A DNA stretch of 64,000 nucleotides from Pararhizobium polonicum (GCF_001687365.1 NZ_LGLV01000013.1:186001-250000); one strand, 5' to 3'. Numbered from the stretch's first letter, positions 35,292 through 44,533 are shown. Numbers and translations: made by a program. The notes: a model not told the origin generated them from the sequence alone.

Positions 35292-36809
35292 CTAGTCTTC
35301 GTTGGCGGCAAGCTGCGAAAGCACTTCACCACGCCCACGCGCCCGCAGGATCAGCGGTACGATCAGAGCGGCTGCGGCAATCACCAGGAGGGTGGCGGCG
35401 ACCGGTGATGTGAACAGCACGGTGACGTCGCCCTGGCTGATGGCCAGCGCCCGGCGCAGCTGCTGCTCGGCCAGCGGCCCGAGGATCAGGCCGACGACGA
35501 CCGGCGCGATCGGGTAGCCGAAGATGCGCATGACATAGCCGAGGACGCCGAAGGCCAGCAGCATGCCGAGTTCGAACACCGAAGGATTGGCGCCGATGGT
35601 GCCGAGCGTCGCAAACAGCAGGATGCCGGCATAGAGCCAGGGCTTCGGGATGGTCAGAAGCTTCACCCAGAGGCCGACCAGCGGCAGGTTCAGTACCAAA
35701 AGCATGAAGTTGGCGATGAGCAGGCTGGCGATCAGGCCCCAGACGAGCTGCGGGTTGGTGGCAAACAGCAGTGGACCGGGCTGCAGGCCATATTGCTGGA
35801 AGCCTGCCAGCATGATCGCCGCGGTCGCCGTGGTCGGCAGGCCGAGCGTCAGCAGCGGAACGAGCGTGCCCGCGGCGGAGGCGTTGTTGGCCGCTTCCGG
35901 CCCTGCGACGCCTTCAATGGCGCCGTGGCCGAATTCTTCCGGATGTTTGGACAGCCGTTTTTCAGCCGCATAGGAGAGGAATGTGCCGATTTCGGCGCCG
36001 CCGGCCGGCATCGCGCCGATCGGGAAGCCGATCGCCGTTCCGCGCAGCCAGGCCTTCCAGGAGCGGGCCCAGTCCTGACCGGTCATCCAGACCGATCCCT
36101 TGACCGCCTCGATCTTGTCCGGCCCCAGGTTGCCTTGCGCGGCGATGAACAGCGATTCACCGATGGCGAACATGGCAACGGCCAAGGTCGTCACCTCGAC
36201 GCCATCCAGCAGATCGGGAATGCCGAAGCTCATGCGTGCCTGGCCGGTCAACTGGTCGATGCCGATGATCGCCAGCGCAAAGCCGATGAACAGCGAGGTC
36301 AGCCCGCGCAGGGTCGAATCGCCGAAAGCCGAGGAGACGGTGACGAAGGCAAGGACCATCAGTGCGAAATATTCGCGCGGACCGAAGACCAGAGCCAGCT
36401 TGACGACGAACGGCGCGATGAAGGCGAGCGCCAGCGTGGCGATCAGACCGGCGACGAAGGAGCCGATGGCGGCTGTCGCCAGCGCCGGCCCGCCGCGTCC
36501 GGCCCGGGCCATCTTGTTGCCCTCGAGCGCGGTGACGATGGAAGCGCTTTCCCCCGGCGTGTTCAGCAGGATCGAGGTGGTCGAGCCGCCGTACATGCCG
36601 CCGTAATAGATACCGGCGAACATGATCAGCGAACCGCCCGGATCGAGCTTGTAGGTGACCGGCAGGAGCAGCGCCACGGTCAGCGCCGGGCCGATGCCGG
36701 GCAGAACGCCGACGGCGGTTCCAAGCGTCACGCCGATCAGCGCATAGAGCAGGTTCATCGGCTGGGCGGCGACGAGCATGCCCTGCATCAGGAAATCGAA
36801 AGTGTTCAT
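35292..36809 (-). CDS. tctA: Tripartite tricarboxylate transporter large membrane subunit TctA
   Basis: A 505-residue membrane protein with 10-12 helices and the TctA signatures [49 protein letters not shown] and [30 protein letters not shown]. It forms the sodium- or proton-coupled channel for citrate or a similar di/tricarboxylate delivered by TctC. It is the last gene of the tctC-B-A operon, 9 bp after tctB, and is followed by a strong terminator. The exact carboxylate is unknown. Confidence 0.95.
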   Translation of the reverse strand: MNTFDFLMQGMLVAAQPMNLLYALIGVTLGTAVGVLPGIGPALTVALLLPVTYKLDPGGSLIMFAGIYYGGMYGGSTTSILLNTPGESASIVTALEGNKMARAGRGGPALATAAIGSFVAGLIATLALAFIAPFVVKLALVFGPREYFALMVLAFVTVSSAFGDSTLRGLTSLFIGFALAIIGIDQLTGQARMSFGIPDLLDGVEVTTLAVAMFAIGESLFIAAQGNLGPDKIEAVKGSVWMTGQDWARSWKAWLRGTAIGFPIGAMPAGGAEIGTFLSYAAEKRLSKHPEEFGHGAIEGVAGPEAANNASAAGTLVPLLTLGLPTTATAAIMLAGFQQYGLQPGPLLFATNPQLVWGLIASLLIANFMLLVLNLPLVGLWVKLLTIPKPWLYAGILLFATLGTIGANPSVFELGMLLAFGVLGYVMRIFGYPIAPVVVGLILGPLAEQQLRRALAISQGDVTVLFTSPVAATLLVIAAAALIVPLILRARGRGEVLSQLAANED

Positions 36810-36818
36810 GTCAGGGCC

Positions 36819-37310
36819 TTACCAAAACAGATGTTCGAGCGGACCGGCCGGCAGCGACAGCTGCAAGAGGCCTGCAAAGATCAGCCAGACCCCGAGACAG
36901 ATCGCGATGCCGATGGGGATCGTGAACCACAGCTTGCGCTTGCCGAAGCCGGCGGCGGTCAAGGCAAAGAGCAGGCCGGTCGCGACCGAGAAGCCGAGCG
37001 GCTTCAGCAGCAGCATCTGCGCGGCGAGACCGCCGACGATCCAGATGACTGGACCGAACTCCTGGCGATCGCGCACTGGAAAATCGCCGCGGAGCGCCTC
37101 GAAAACAGTCCATGCGGCCAGGAAAAGCAGGCCGCAGGCAATGACGAACGGGATGGTCGCCGGGCCGATGCCGGAATAGCTGACGATCGTGGCAAGCCGG
37201 GACGTATCCCAGAAGATCAGGCCGGCGAGCGCCGCCAGAAACGCGGCGATGAAAAGCGCCGCCCGGTCGGGGCGGCGTTTCTGTGTCAAAGGGGTGTTGC
37301 CCTTGCTCAT
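36819..37310 (-). CDS. tctB: Tripartite tricarboxylate transporter small membrane subunit TctB
   Basis: A 163-residue protein with four hydrophobic helices (AALFIAAFLAALAGLIFWD, GIGPATIPFVIACGLLFLAAWTVFEAL, IVGGLAAQMLLLKPLGFSVATGLLFAL, GIAICLGVWLIFAGLLQL), the TctB layout. It helps TctA in carboxylate uptake. Its start overlaps the tctC stop by four bases and tctA follows after 9 bp, so the three genes are one operon. Confidence 0.92.
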   Translation of the reverse strand: MSKGNTPLTQKRRPDRAALFIAAFLAALAGLIFWDTSRLATIVSYSGIGPATIPFVIACGLLFLAAWTVFEALRGDFPVRDRQEFGPVIWIVGGLAAQMLLLKPLGFSVATGLLFALTAAGFGKRKLWFTIPIGIAICLGVWLIFAGLLQLSLPAGPLEHLFW

Positions 37311-38251
37311 TGAACCAGACCAATGTCCTTGAGGACGCCTTCGGTTGCCGAAACGTCCTTGGCCAACTGTTCGTTGAAGGCGTCACCGGCAAGGTAGGTA
37401 TCCTGCCAGCCCTTGGTCTTCAGGGTTTCCTGCCAGCCGGCGGATTTTGCCAGCTTTTCGATATCGGCCGAAACGGCCGCCTTCTGCTCGTCGCTCAGGC
37501 CGGGGGCGGCGGCGATCATGCGCCAGTTTTCAACGACGACATCGAGGCCGCCTTCCTTGATGGTCGGGGCGTCGATGCCGGCAATGCGCTCGGCGCTCGA
37601 TACGGCCAGAAGCCGCAGCGTGCCGGACTTGATCTGGCTTTCAAACTCGCCGTAACCGGAAATGCCGGCTGTCACCTGGCTGCCGAGAATGGCGGCAAGG
37701 GCTTCACCACCGCCGGAAAACGCGATGTAGTTGATCTTGGTCGGATCGACGCCAGCCGCCTTGGCAATCAGGCCGACGGCGATATGGTCGGTGCCGCCGG
37801 CAGAGCCGCCGCCCCAGGAGACCGCGCCCGGATCCTTCTTCAGCGCCTCGACGAGATCGCCCATGGTCTTCAGCGGCGAATCCGCCGGAACGACGATCGC
37901 TTCGTATTCGCCGGTCAGGCGGGCGATCGGCGTGACGTCCTTGAGCGTGACGGGCGATTTGTTGGTGAGGATGGCGCCGACCATGACGTAGCCGCCGACG
38001 ATCAGGGCATTGGCGTTGCCGGCCGACTGGCTGGCGAACTGCGCAAGGCCGATGGTGCCGCCGGCGCCGGGCACGTTCTGTACCTGAACATTGCCGGAAA
38101 TGCCTTCGGACTGCATCACCGACTGGATCGAACGTGCCGTCTGATCCCAGCCGCCGCCCGGGTTGGCCGGAGCGATGATGGTGTAGTCGGCGGCGACGGC
38201 CGGCAGGGCAAGAGCGCCGGCGAGAATGGATGCCAGAAAAAACTGTTTCAA
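37307..38251 (-). CDS. tctC: Tripartite tricarboxylate transporter periplasmic binding protein TctC (Bug family)
   Basis: A 314-residue secreted protein with a signal peptide (MKQFFLASILAGALALPAVA, cleavage after VAA). The mature part opens with the Bug-family pattern DYTIIAPANPGGGWDQTARSIQ and continues with VQNVPGAGGTIGLAQFA and VSWGGGSAGGTDHIAVGLIAKAAG, whose loops hold the carboxylate. First gene of tctCBA. The TctD/TctE-like regulators at 39659-41724 are close and probably sense the same substrate. The 261-bp gap upstream (38252-38512) must hold the promoter; no gene was seen there. Confidence 0.95.
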   Translation of the reverse strand: MKQFFLASILAGALALPAVAADYTIIAPANPGGGWDQTARSIQSVMQSEGISGNVQVQNVPGAGGTIGLAQFASQSAGNANALIVGGYVMVGAILTNKSPVTLKDVTPIARLTGEYEAIVVPADSPLKTMGDLVEALKKDPGAVSWGGGSAGGTDHIAVGLIAKAAGVDPTKINYIAFSGGGEALAAILGSQVTAGISGYGEFESQIKSGTLRLLAVSSAERIAGIDAPTIKEGGLDVVVENWRMIAAAPGLSDEQKAAVSADIEKLAKSAGWQETLKTKGWQDTYLAGDAFNEQLAKDVSATEGVLKDIGLVQ

Positions 38252-38512
38252 GGATAGTCCTCCGTCAGGCGCGCTCGTTGTTCGGCGTGCACAGTGTTCA
38301 TCTTTGCGGACGGGGATGGCTCATCGGTACAAATCGGGCGCGGCAGCCTTCAAGGCTCGCCTTTGCGCCGGGTCTGATGAAACTCCTCCCATACGCCTCG
38401 ATCGTCCGCCTCCACGGACGATGAAGACCTGCAAGGCACCACAGCAAGCTGTCATTTACCTGACATCGGCAGGGCCTTGCCGGATTAATCTCCGCCAATT
38501 TTCGCGTTTCGT

Positions 38513-39580
38513 CTACTGGAGCCGCAAAACTTCGTTCCAGCGGGCAATCAGCCGCGCCCGCTTGACCTGATCGAGATAGACCATCAGCCCGGGGCTGACC
38601 GGAACCGGCCGCAACTGCGCACCGAGCATTTCGCGCATGGTGCTGGCTGTGTTGGTTCCCGCCACATCCGGGCTGACGGCGGGGATCTGCAGCTCGCGCG
38701 CCATGATCGTCTGGCCTTCCTTCGACATGAAGAACTCCAGATAGCGCCGCCCGAGATCCGGCGAGGCGGCGGCTTGCGGCACCAGTCCGATGCGCGACAT
38801 GACGACGGTGTAGTCCCGCGGTAGCACGATGCCGACATCCGGATGGCGTGACGCCCAGTCGGCGGCATAGGAGCCGAGGATATTGTAGCCGAGCACGAAA
38901 CGGCCGTCGGACACGCGCTCGAGGATGGCCGAGCTGGTCGAGTAGAGCTTGACCCCGGCGGCGCCCATCGCCTGGATCACCGACCAGATATCGCCGAACT
39001 GCTCCTGGTCGCGCGCCATGAACAGGAAGCCGACGCCGGAGCGTTCGATGTCGTAGGTGCCGATCTTGCCGAAGACGGCGCTTCCCTGCCGCTTGAGATA
39101 ATGGACGAACTCGGCCCGTGTCGAGGGCGGCTTCTCATCGATAAAACTCGGTTTGTGATAGACGAAGACGGCCGGCTCGAAGGTCAGGGCATAGGCGGTG
39201 TTGCGCCAGTTGGCCCAGGCCGGCCAGCGGCCGCTCATCGGCAGGTCGCTGCGCTGGGCATAGCCGTCATTGCTGAGCTTGACCTGCAGGTCCATGGCCG
39301 AGGAAAAGGCGAAATCGGCGGTCTTCTCGCCCGCATCGGTTTCCTTGACGATCCGGTCGTAGATCTCGCCGGTCAGCATGTCCTCGTAGCGCACCGCCAC
39401 ATCCGGATTGGCGGCCTGGAAACCGGTGATCATCGGCGTGGCCAGCGGCACGTCGAGCGAGGAATAGACGTTGACCACCGGTGCCTCCGCATCGCCCGAC
39501 AGGGCCGGAAACAGCACCGGCTGGGCGGCGGCGGGCAGTGAAAATCCGCTAAGAAGGCTGAGAACGGCAAGGAAACGCAT
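38513..39580 (-). CDS. Periplasmic ABC-type solute-binding protein linked to a TctDE-like two-component system
   Basis: A 355-residue secreted protein with a signal peptide (MRFLAVLSLLSGFSLPAAAQ) and the fold of type II binding proteins of the AfuA/FbpA group: VVNVYSSLDVPLATPMITGFQAANPDVAVRYE opening, FVYHKPSFIDEKPPSTRAEFVHYL, and GRRYLEFFMSKEGQTIMA near the end. The frame runs 11 codons further upstream, but the signal peptide fixes the start at 39580. No permease or ATPase accompanies it. It is divergent from the response regulator across 78 bp, so it is more likely a periplasmic sensor partner of the kinase than part of an importer. Ligand unknown. Confidence 0.85.
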   Translation of the reverse strand: MRFLAVLSLLSGFSLPAAAQPVLFPALSGDAEAPVVNVYSSLDVPLATPMITGFQAANPDVAVRYEDMLTGEIYDRIVKETDAGEKTADFAFSSAMDLQVKLSNDGYAQRSDLPMSGRWPAWANWRNTAYALTFEPAVFVYHKPSFIDEKPPSTRAEFVHYLKRQGSAVFGKIGTYDIERSGVGFLFMARDQEQFGDIWSVIQAMGAAGVKLYSTSSAILERVSDGRFVLGYNILGSYAADWASRHPDVGIVLPRDYTVVMSRIGLVPQAAASPDLGRRYLEFFMSKEGQTIMARELQIPAVSPDVAGTNTASTMREMLGAQLRPVPVSPGLMVYLDQVKRARLIARWNEVLRLQ

Positions 39581-39658
39581 AAAACGATATTGCCGCAGCG
39601 TCGGCCCGTTCACAAGCGCAAGCGCGCCCGATAGAGTGGCATCAGGGAGACAGCGGAT

Positions 39659-40333
39659 TTGCGGATACTACTGGTCGAGGACAACAAGGCGCTTTCGGAA
39701 GGGCTTGTCGCCATCCTGCGCGGCAGCGGCTATGCGGTCGATGTCGTTCATGACGGCGCTTCGGCCGATGCCGTGACATCGACCGAAGCCTTCGATCTCG
39801 TCATCCTCGATCTCAACCTGCCGGAAATGGACGGTCTCGACGTGCTGCGCTCGATGCGGGCGCGGCAGAACAAGGCGGCGGTGCTGATCCTGACGGCGCG
39901 GGGCACGCAGGAAGAGAAGATCAGGGGGCTCGATCTCGGTGCCGACGACTACATGATCAAGCCCTTCGACATCAGCGAATTCGAGGCCCGCGTCCGGGTT
40001 CTGCTGCGCCGGCAGGCGGGACTTCGCTCGTCGCTGGTCAGCTATGGCAGCGTGTCGTTCGACCTCAATTCGCGAACGTTCTCCGCCGGCGGCGTCACCC
40101 TCGATATCCCGGCCCGCGAGCTTGGCCTGCTCGAAATCCTGTTCATGCGTGCCGGCAAGGTCGTCGCCAAGGAGGCGATCATCCAGTCGCTGACGGCCTT
40201 CGACGACGATCTCAGCGCCAATGCCATCGAGCAATATGTCAGCCGGCTGCGCAAGCGGCTGGCGCCGCACGGGCTGACGGTGCGCACGGCGCGGGGCATC
40301 GGTTATTATCTCGATAAGATGGCGGCCGCCTGA
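39659..40333 (+). CDS. tctD: OmpR-family response regulator (TctD-like)
   Basis: A 224-residue regulator. The receiver domain (about residues 1-115) has the acidic pair at E7-D8, phospho-acceptor Asp51 in LVILDLNLPEMDGLDVL and the conserved lysine in YMIKPFD. The C-terminal winged-helix domain (about 125-220) ends with EQYVSRLRKRLAPHGLTVRTARGIGYYL. The start codon is TTG at 39659, supported by GGGAGA 8 bases upstream; no ATG is available near it. It overlaps the kinase gene by one base. It probably activates tctCBA in response to carboxylate. Confidence 0.93.
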   Translation: MRILLVEDNKALSEGLVAILRGSGYAVDVVHDGASADAVTSTEAFDLVILDLNLPEMDGLDVLRSMRARQNKAAVLILTARGTQEEKIRGLDLGADDYMIKPFDISEFEARVRVLLRRQAGLRSSLVSYGSVSFDLNSRTFSAGGVTLDIPARELGLLEILFMRAGKVVAKEAIIQSLTAFDDDLSANAIEQYVSRLRKRLAPHGLTVRTARGIGYYLDKMAAA

Positions 40334-41724
40334 TGGCGCGGGCGGCCTATTCGCTTCGTCGCGGGCTGCTTGCCTGGCTGCTGATCTCGACCGCCGTCAT
40401 CGGCGCGCTCGCCCTGACCGACACCTATCGGGAAGCCGTCAACACGGCGAATGTCGTCTCCGATCGCGTACTCGCCGGTTCGGCTCTGGCGATCGCCGAG
40501 CGGGTGGTGGTCGCCGAGGACGGTTCGCTTGAGGTCGATATCCCCTATGTGGCGCTGGAGATGCTGACGTCGGCGGCGCAGGACCGGGTCTTCTACCGCG
40601 TCGATGGCCCGCCCGGACAGTTCATCACCGGCTATCAGAACCTGCCCTCGGTCGCCGACATGAACGGCCAGTCGGCCGTCTATGCCGATGCCCAGTTTCG
40701 CGGCGAGCCGATCCGGGTCGCCGCGCTGGAGCGTTCCGCCTCGACCGGCATCAACTCGGTGCCTTTCGTCGTCACCGTCGCGGAAACGACGATCGCCCGG
40801 CGGCAGCTGACGCAGGCCATTCTGCTGCGCTCGGCATTCCGGCTGATGATGATGATCCTCGGCGCCGCGGCCATCGTCTGGATCGCGGTGACGTTTTCGC
40901 TCAGGCCGCTCTACCGCCTCGGCGACGCGATTGCCGAGCGCAGCCCCGCCGATCTTCATCCGATCGATCAGTCGGTGCCGAGCGAGGTCGAGGGGCTGGT
41001 CGAAACGGTCAATTCCTTCATGGTGCGGCTGCAATCGGCACTCGATGCACTCAGGCATTTCTCCGGCAATGCCAGCCACCAGCTGCGCACGCCGCTCGCC
41101 ATCATCCGCACCCAGCTGGCCCTGTCCGCCCGCGCCACGACTTTGGAGGAAGCGCAAGCCGCCGCCCGCAAAGGTGACGAGGCCGTTGCCCATGCCGAGC
41201 GCATTCTGGCGCAACTGCTGCTGATGGCAAAGATCGATGCCGCCGGATCGACGGAGCCGCAGCCGCTCGAGGTCATCGACCTGATGCCGCTCGCCCAGCA
41301 GATCACCGGCGATCGCGTTCCCGGCGCCAGCGACGCGGGCATCGATCTCGGTTTCGAGGGCGAAGGCAAGGCCTTGATCCGGGCCGAGCCGCTCCTGATC
41401 GGCGAGCTTCTGCGCAACCTGATCGAAAACGCCATCGCCTATGCGGGCAAGGGTGCGGAGGTGACGGTTCGTGTTGGCACGCAGGACGGCGCGATCCGGC
41501 TCGACGTCGAAGACAACGGCCCCGGCATCCCGCCGGAAAGCCGGCAGGTCGCACGCCAGCGTTTCGCGCGCGGCGGACGCGGCGAAGCACCGGGAATGGG
41601 GCTGGGACTTCCGATCGTCGAGGAGATTGCCGGTCTGTTCGGCGGAGATCTCACGCTGGGCGAAGGGCCGGATGGCAGGGGGCTGAAAGCCTCGGTGACA
41701 TTTCCGGCCGCACTGTCTGCCTAG
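40333..41724 (+). CDS. tctE: Sensor histidine kinase (TctE-like)
   Basis: A 463-residue membrane kinase. A first membrane helix (about residues 12-30), a periplasmic sensor domain of the TctE type (about 31-165), a second helix (about 168-188), a HisKA domain with phospho-accepting His249 in FSGNASHQLRTPLAIIR, and an ATPase domain with N box LIENAIAYAGKGAEV, G1 box DVEDNGPGIP and GMGLGLPIVEEIAGLFGG. Its ATG overlaps the regulator stop (TGATG). With the divergent periplasmic binding protein it could form a three-component sensor for tricarboxylates. Confidence 0.93.
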   Translation: MARAAYSLRRGLLAWLLISTAVIGALALTDTYREAVNTANVVSDRVLAGSALAIAERVVVAEDGSLEVDIPYVALEMLTSAAQDRVFYRVDGPPGQFITGYQNLPSVADMNGQSAVYADAQFRGEPIRVAALERSASTGINSVPFVVTVAETTIARRQLTQAILLRSAFRLMMMILGAAAIVWIAVTFSLRPLYRLGDAIAERSPADLHPIDQSVPSEVEGLVETVNSFMVRLQSALDALRHFSGNASHQLRTPLAIIRTQLALSARATTLEEAQAAARKGDEAVAHAERILAQLLLMAKIDAAGSTEPQPLEVIDLMPLAQQITGDRVPGASDAGIDLGFEGEGKALIRAEPLLIGELLRNLIENAIAYAGKGAEVTVRVGTQDGAIRLDVEDNGPGIPPESRQVARQRFARGGRGEAPGMGLGLPIVEEIAGLFGGDLTLGEGPDGRGLKASVTFPAALSA

Positions 41725-41843
41725 CGGTTACGGCCTGTCATAAGCGAGGTCGTTTCACGGGTCTGAACGAGAAGGATCGCGTTCCAGATCATCTGGACAA
41801 AACCGCGATCAGACGGGCTCGACAGCTTGCGCTGCGAAAACAT
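41721..41843 (-). CDS. Candidate 40-residue small protein
   Basis: A short ORF encoding 40 residues, beginning MFSQRKLSSPSDRGFVQM and ending in SLMTGRNR, with a weakly hydrophobic middle (IWNAILLVQ). GGAG six bases ahead of the ATG is a good ribosome-binding site. Its stop codon overlaps that of the convergent kinase gene. Support is only the start signal and position, with no family recognised, so it may be a chance ORF. Confidence 0.35.
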   Translation of the reverse strand: MFSQRKLSSPSDRGFVQMIWNAILLVQTRETTSLMTGRNR

Positions 41844-42220
41844 GGGATGCTCCATTGGTTTGTTGCGGGGGTGAGATAGCACTCTTTCAGGTATTTCTCC
41901 AGAGGGAGAAAGGCAAATCTGCCTTGCGCGGCAAGCATGGCAGGTAAACAGAAAAATAGTCTTGATTTGACCGGTGATATTCCAAGTAAATGGCGACGAT
42001 ATACATCTACTGTCTGATTGATAATAGCCTGCCGATTCAATGCTTTGCTTGACGTTTTAACGAGAGGCCCGATGGATGGTTTGCGCTGATCATTTCAGCT
42101 CCGCAGCGACCGGTTTGCGCCCGGCGATGGGAGTGCCGTTGCGCCCGTTTCCGCCTTTCGTCCAAATGGCTTTTCATATTTTCTCATGCCATGTTGCCCC
42201 CACACGGACGGGAGAAAACC
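41844..42220. other. 377-bp intergenic region without a recognised gene
   Basis: The stretch between the small ORF and the MDR reductase is noticeably richer in A and T than its neighbours between about 41930 and 42060. A TTTCTCC/GGAGAAA inverted repeat at 41895-41912 precedes the small minus-strand ORF. A longer minus-strand frame at 41789-42040 has no ribosome-binding site. It should contain promoters for both sides, but no clear -35/-10 pair was found. Confidence 0.35.
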
Positions 42221-43216
42221 ATGACGGATCATTTCAGGGCGCTTGTGATCGAGGATCGTGACGGCAAGCCGGTGAGCGGCTTCAAGGACCTGTCACTCGC
42301 CGATCTTCCGGATCACGATGTGCTGGTCGAGGTGCTGTTTTCGACGCTCAACTACAAGGATGGTCTTGCGGTCTCCGGCAAGGGCCGGATCGCCCGCCGC
42401 CTGCCCATGGTGGCCGGCGTCGATCTCGCCGGTATCGTCGTCGAATCCCGCAATCCGGCGTGGCGGCCGGGTGACAGGGTGGTGGTCAACGGCTGGGGCA
42501 TGTCGGAAACCGAGTGGGGCGGCTACACGCGGTTCCAGCGGCTGAAGCCGGAATGGTTGACCCGCCTGCCGGATGCCTTCACCCTGGAGGAAAGCATGGC
42601 GATCGGTACCGCCGGATACACGGCAGCCCTTGCCATTGATGCGCTCGAAGCCTGGGGCAAGATCAAGACGGATGCGCGCGAGGTTCTCGTCACCGGTGCC
42701 GCCGGTGGCGTCGGTTCGGTGGCGATCACGCTTCTTGCCAGCCGTGGATACAGGGTCACCGCCTCGACGGGGCGCCCGGAAACGCACGGCTACCTCTCAA
42801 GCCTCGGCGCCACGGGCTTTGTCGATCGGGCCGAACTGGCGGACAAGGGCGGCGCGCTGCAGAAGGAGCGCTGGGCGGGCGCCATCGATTCCGTCGGCTC
42901 CACCACGCTGGCCAATGTGCTGGCGCAGACCGTCCAGAGCGGCGCGGTCGCCGCCTGTGGTCTTGCCGGCGGCGCCGATCTGCCGGCAAGCGTGATGCCG
43001 CATATCCTGCGCGGTGTGGCCCTTCTCGGCATCAATTCGGTGACGGCGCCGCATGCCGAGCGTGACAGGGCCTGGGCCATCCTGTCGGAAAGCCTCGACC
43101 GTCAGCGTCTGGCGGACATGACGACGGTCGAGCCCCTGTCGAACCTGCCGCAGCTGGCGCAAGACATCGTCGCTGGAAAGATCCGTGGCCGCGTCGTGAT
43201 CGACGTGGCGAAATAA
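42221..43216 (+). CDS. acuI: MDR-family NADPH-dependent oxidoreductase (AcuI/YhdH type, acrylyl-CoA reductase)
   Basis: A 331-residue zinc-free medium-chain reductase of the AcuI/YhdH group, with VLFSTLNYKDGLAVSGKGRIARRLPMVAGVDLAG, AIGTAGYTAALAIDALE and the nucleotide-binding VTGAAGGVGSVAITLLASRGYRVTASTGR. Such enzymes reduce acrylyl-CoA to propionyl-CoA and remove toxic acryloyl groups. An ATG ten codons downstream of the longest frame start is preferred because it follows a GGGAG-type site (acgggagaaaacc). It stands alone, convergent with the MerR-XRE-cupin gene. Confidence 0.9.
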   Translation: MTDHFRALVIEDRDGKPVSGFKDLSLADLPDHDVLVEVLFSTLNYKDGLAVSGKGRIARRLPMVAGVDLAGIVVESRNPAWRPGDRVVVNGWGMSETEWGGYTRFQRLKPEWLTRLPDAFTLEESMAIGTAGYTAALAIDALEAWGKIKTDAREVLVTGAAGGVGSVAITLLASRGYRVTASTGRPETHGYLSSLGATGFVDRAELADKGGALQKERWAGAIDSVGSTTLANVLAQTVQSGAVAACGLAGGADLPASVMPHILRGVALLGINSVTAPHAERDRAWAILSESLDRQRLADMTTVEPLSNLPQLAQDIVAGKIRGRVVIDVAK

Positions 43217-43221
43217 ACATC

Positions 43222-43246
43222 CGCCGCCGTCAAAAGGTCGGCGGCG
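43222..43246. terminator. Hairpin shared by two convergent genes
   Basis: CGCCGCCG and CGGCGGCG pair perfectly around 9 bases. It starts 6 bp after the MDR reductase stop and includes the stop codon of the MerR-XRE-cupin gene in its loop. T-tracts are weak, so termination is plausible but not certain. Confidence 0.45.
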
Positions 43247-44057
43247 TGTTGATCCATAAGAGCACCGTCTCGCCGTCGTGCCGGTTCGACCAGGCGTGGT
43301 GGCGGCGGCTTTCGAAATAGAGGGAATCGCCGGGGCTCAGGTCATGGAACTGGTCGGAATCGAGCACGAACTCCACCCGGCCCGACAGCACATAGACGAA
43401 TTCCTCGCCCTCGTGCTTGTAGGCGCCCTCGCTGGAGGCGCCGGGCTCCAGCACGAAGCGATGGCAATCCATCTGGTTGCGGCCCTCGGCCAGCAGCTGC
43501 ACGGTGACACCCGGCGTCGTGCGCGGCCAGGCCCGCCATTCGCCGGAACGCACCAGGGCGCGCACCTCCGGCTCGTCTTCGCCGGAAAGGCTGGAGACCG
43601 TCGTTCCGAAATATTCGGCAAGATTGTGCAATACCGCGACGGAGACGCCCTGCGAGGTGCGTTCCAGCGTCGAGAGAACCGACGCCGCGATGCCGATCTC
43701 GCCGGCCACCTGCTCCAGCGTCTTGCCGGCCGCATGGCGCAGGCTCCGCAGTTTGCGCCCGACCTGCGATTGCGGGATGACGTCGCCTGCAAGAGCCAGT
43801 CCGCTCTCGTCGAGCTCGCTCGCTTCGGCCTCCAGCGCTTCGCGAATGGCGGCGGGATTGAGGCCGCGTTCGGCGCGAAACCAGGAAATGCGCTTCAGTT
43901 GCGCGACATCGCCTTCGCTGTACTGGCGATGACCGGTGACGGAGCGCTCCGGCACGACCAGTCCTTGCGTCTCCCAGAGCCGCAGGGTCGACGCGGAAAC
44001 GCCGGCAAGCCTTGCCGCCTCCGCAACCTTGTATCGAACTGCCATGGCATCGCTCAT
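43230..44057 (-). CDS. Three-domain regulator: MerR-type HTH, XRE-type HTH and cupin
   Basis: A 275-residue protein with three recognisable parts. Residues about 4-72 are a MerR-type winged helix (YKVAEAARLAGVSASTLRLWETQGLVVPERSVTGHRQYSEGDVAQL). Residues about 100-160 are an XRE/Cro-type helix-turn-helix (VGRKLRSLRHAAGKTLEQVAGEIGIAASVLSTLERTSQGVSVAVLHNLAEYF). Residues about 195-270 form a cupin sensor domain (EGAYKHEGEEFVYVLSGRVEFVLD and GDSLYFESRRHHAWSNR). XRE-cupin regulators are common; an added MerR domain is unusual. The start could also be 44069 or 44045. It lies 27 bp after an orphan RelB-type antitoxin gene on the same strand. The target and ligand are unknown. Confidence 0.88.
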   Translation of the reverse strand: MSDAMAVRYKVAEAARLAGVSASTLRLWETQGLVVPERSVTGHRQYSEGDVAQLKRISWFRAERGLNPAAIREALEAEASELDESGLALAGDVIPQSQVGRKLRSLRHAAGKTLEQVAGEIGIAASVLSTLERTSQGVSVAVLHNLAEYFGTTVSSLSGEDEPEVRALVRSGEWRAWPRTTPGVTVQLLAEGRNQMDCHRFVLEPGASSEGAYKHEGEEFVYVLSGRVEFVLDSDQFHDLSPGDSLYFESRRHHAWSNRHDGETVLLWINTPPTF

Positions 44058-44084
44058 GAGCCGCCACACGAAAGGGTCATGCGA

Positions 44085-44330
44085 TCAATGTTCCAGATCG
44101 CGAAACAGGTCTTCGCCGCTGTCGAGGCGGCGCGAATGGCGGTCGGTCGCCGGCGCAACATCGGCCTCCGGCACTTTCAGCTCGAAGGGCAGGCGCTTTT
44201 CTTCGGCAATGCGCAGCATCAGCAGGCGAATGGCGTCGGACACCGAAAGCCCCATGGCATCCAGCGCCGCGATGGCTTTTTGTTTCGTTACTGAATCGAT
44301 GCGGGCACGGATAATGGCATCTGCGGTCAT
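44085..44330 (-). CDS. RelB/DinJ-family antitoxin without an adjacent toxin
   Basis: An 81-residue ribbon-helix-helix protein. MTADAIIRARIDSVTKQKAIAALDAMGLSVSDAIRLLMLRIAEEKRLPFEL is the DinJ/RelB DNA-binding and dimerisation part, followed by a charged tail that would wrap a toxin. AGGAGA lies about 9 bases before the ATG. A YafQ/RelE-type toxin should follow within a few bases, but the next gene is the MerR-XRE-cupin regulator and no toxin-like frame is present on either strand. It may be a remnant or act as a free regulator. Confidence 0.85.
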   Translation of the reverse strand: MTADAIIRARIDSVTKQKAIAALDAMGLSVSDAIRLLMLRIAEEKRLPFELKVPEADVAPATDRHSRRLDSGEDLFRDLEH

Positions 44331-44533
44331 GGCATCATTCTCCTGATAGCTACGCGCGACAATGATACGGCCATCGCCCTGAAAAACCGTTGCCGGGCAT
44401 CGGCCGCCAAATTTCTAGGTGTTCGAAGTGTCGACAATATCCATGCGGTGTTTAAGGCATCAACGTAGCCACACATGCCGCACCGCACAAGGAAAAGCAT
44501 CACGAATGCTCACTTTCCGATCACTATAATTAA

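Noticed and set aside
41789..42040. An 83-codon minus-strand ORF after the kinase gene
   Set aside because: No ribosome-binding site, and it overlaps the better-supported 40-residue ORF; no family recognised.
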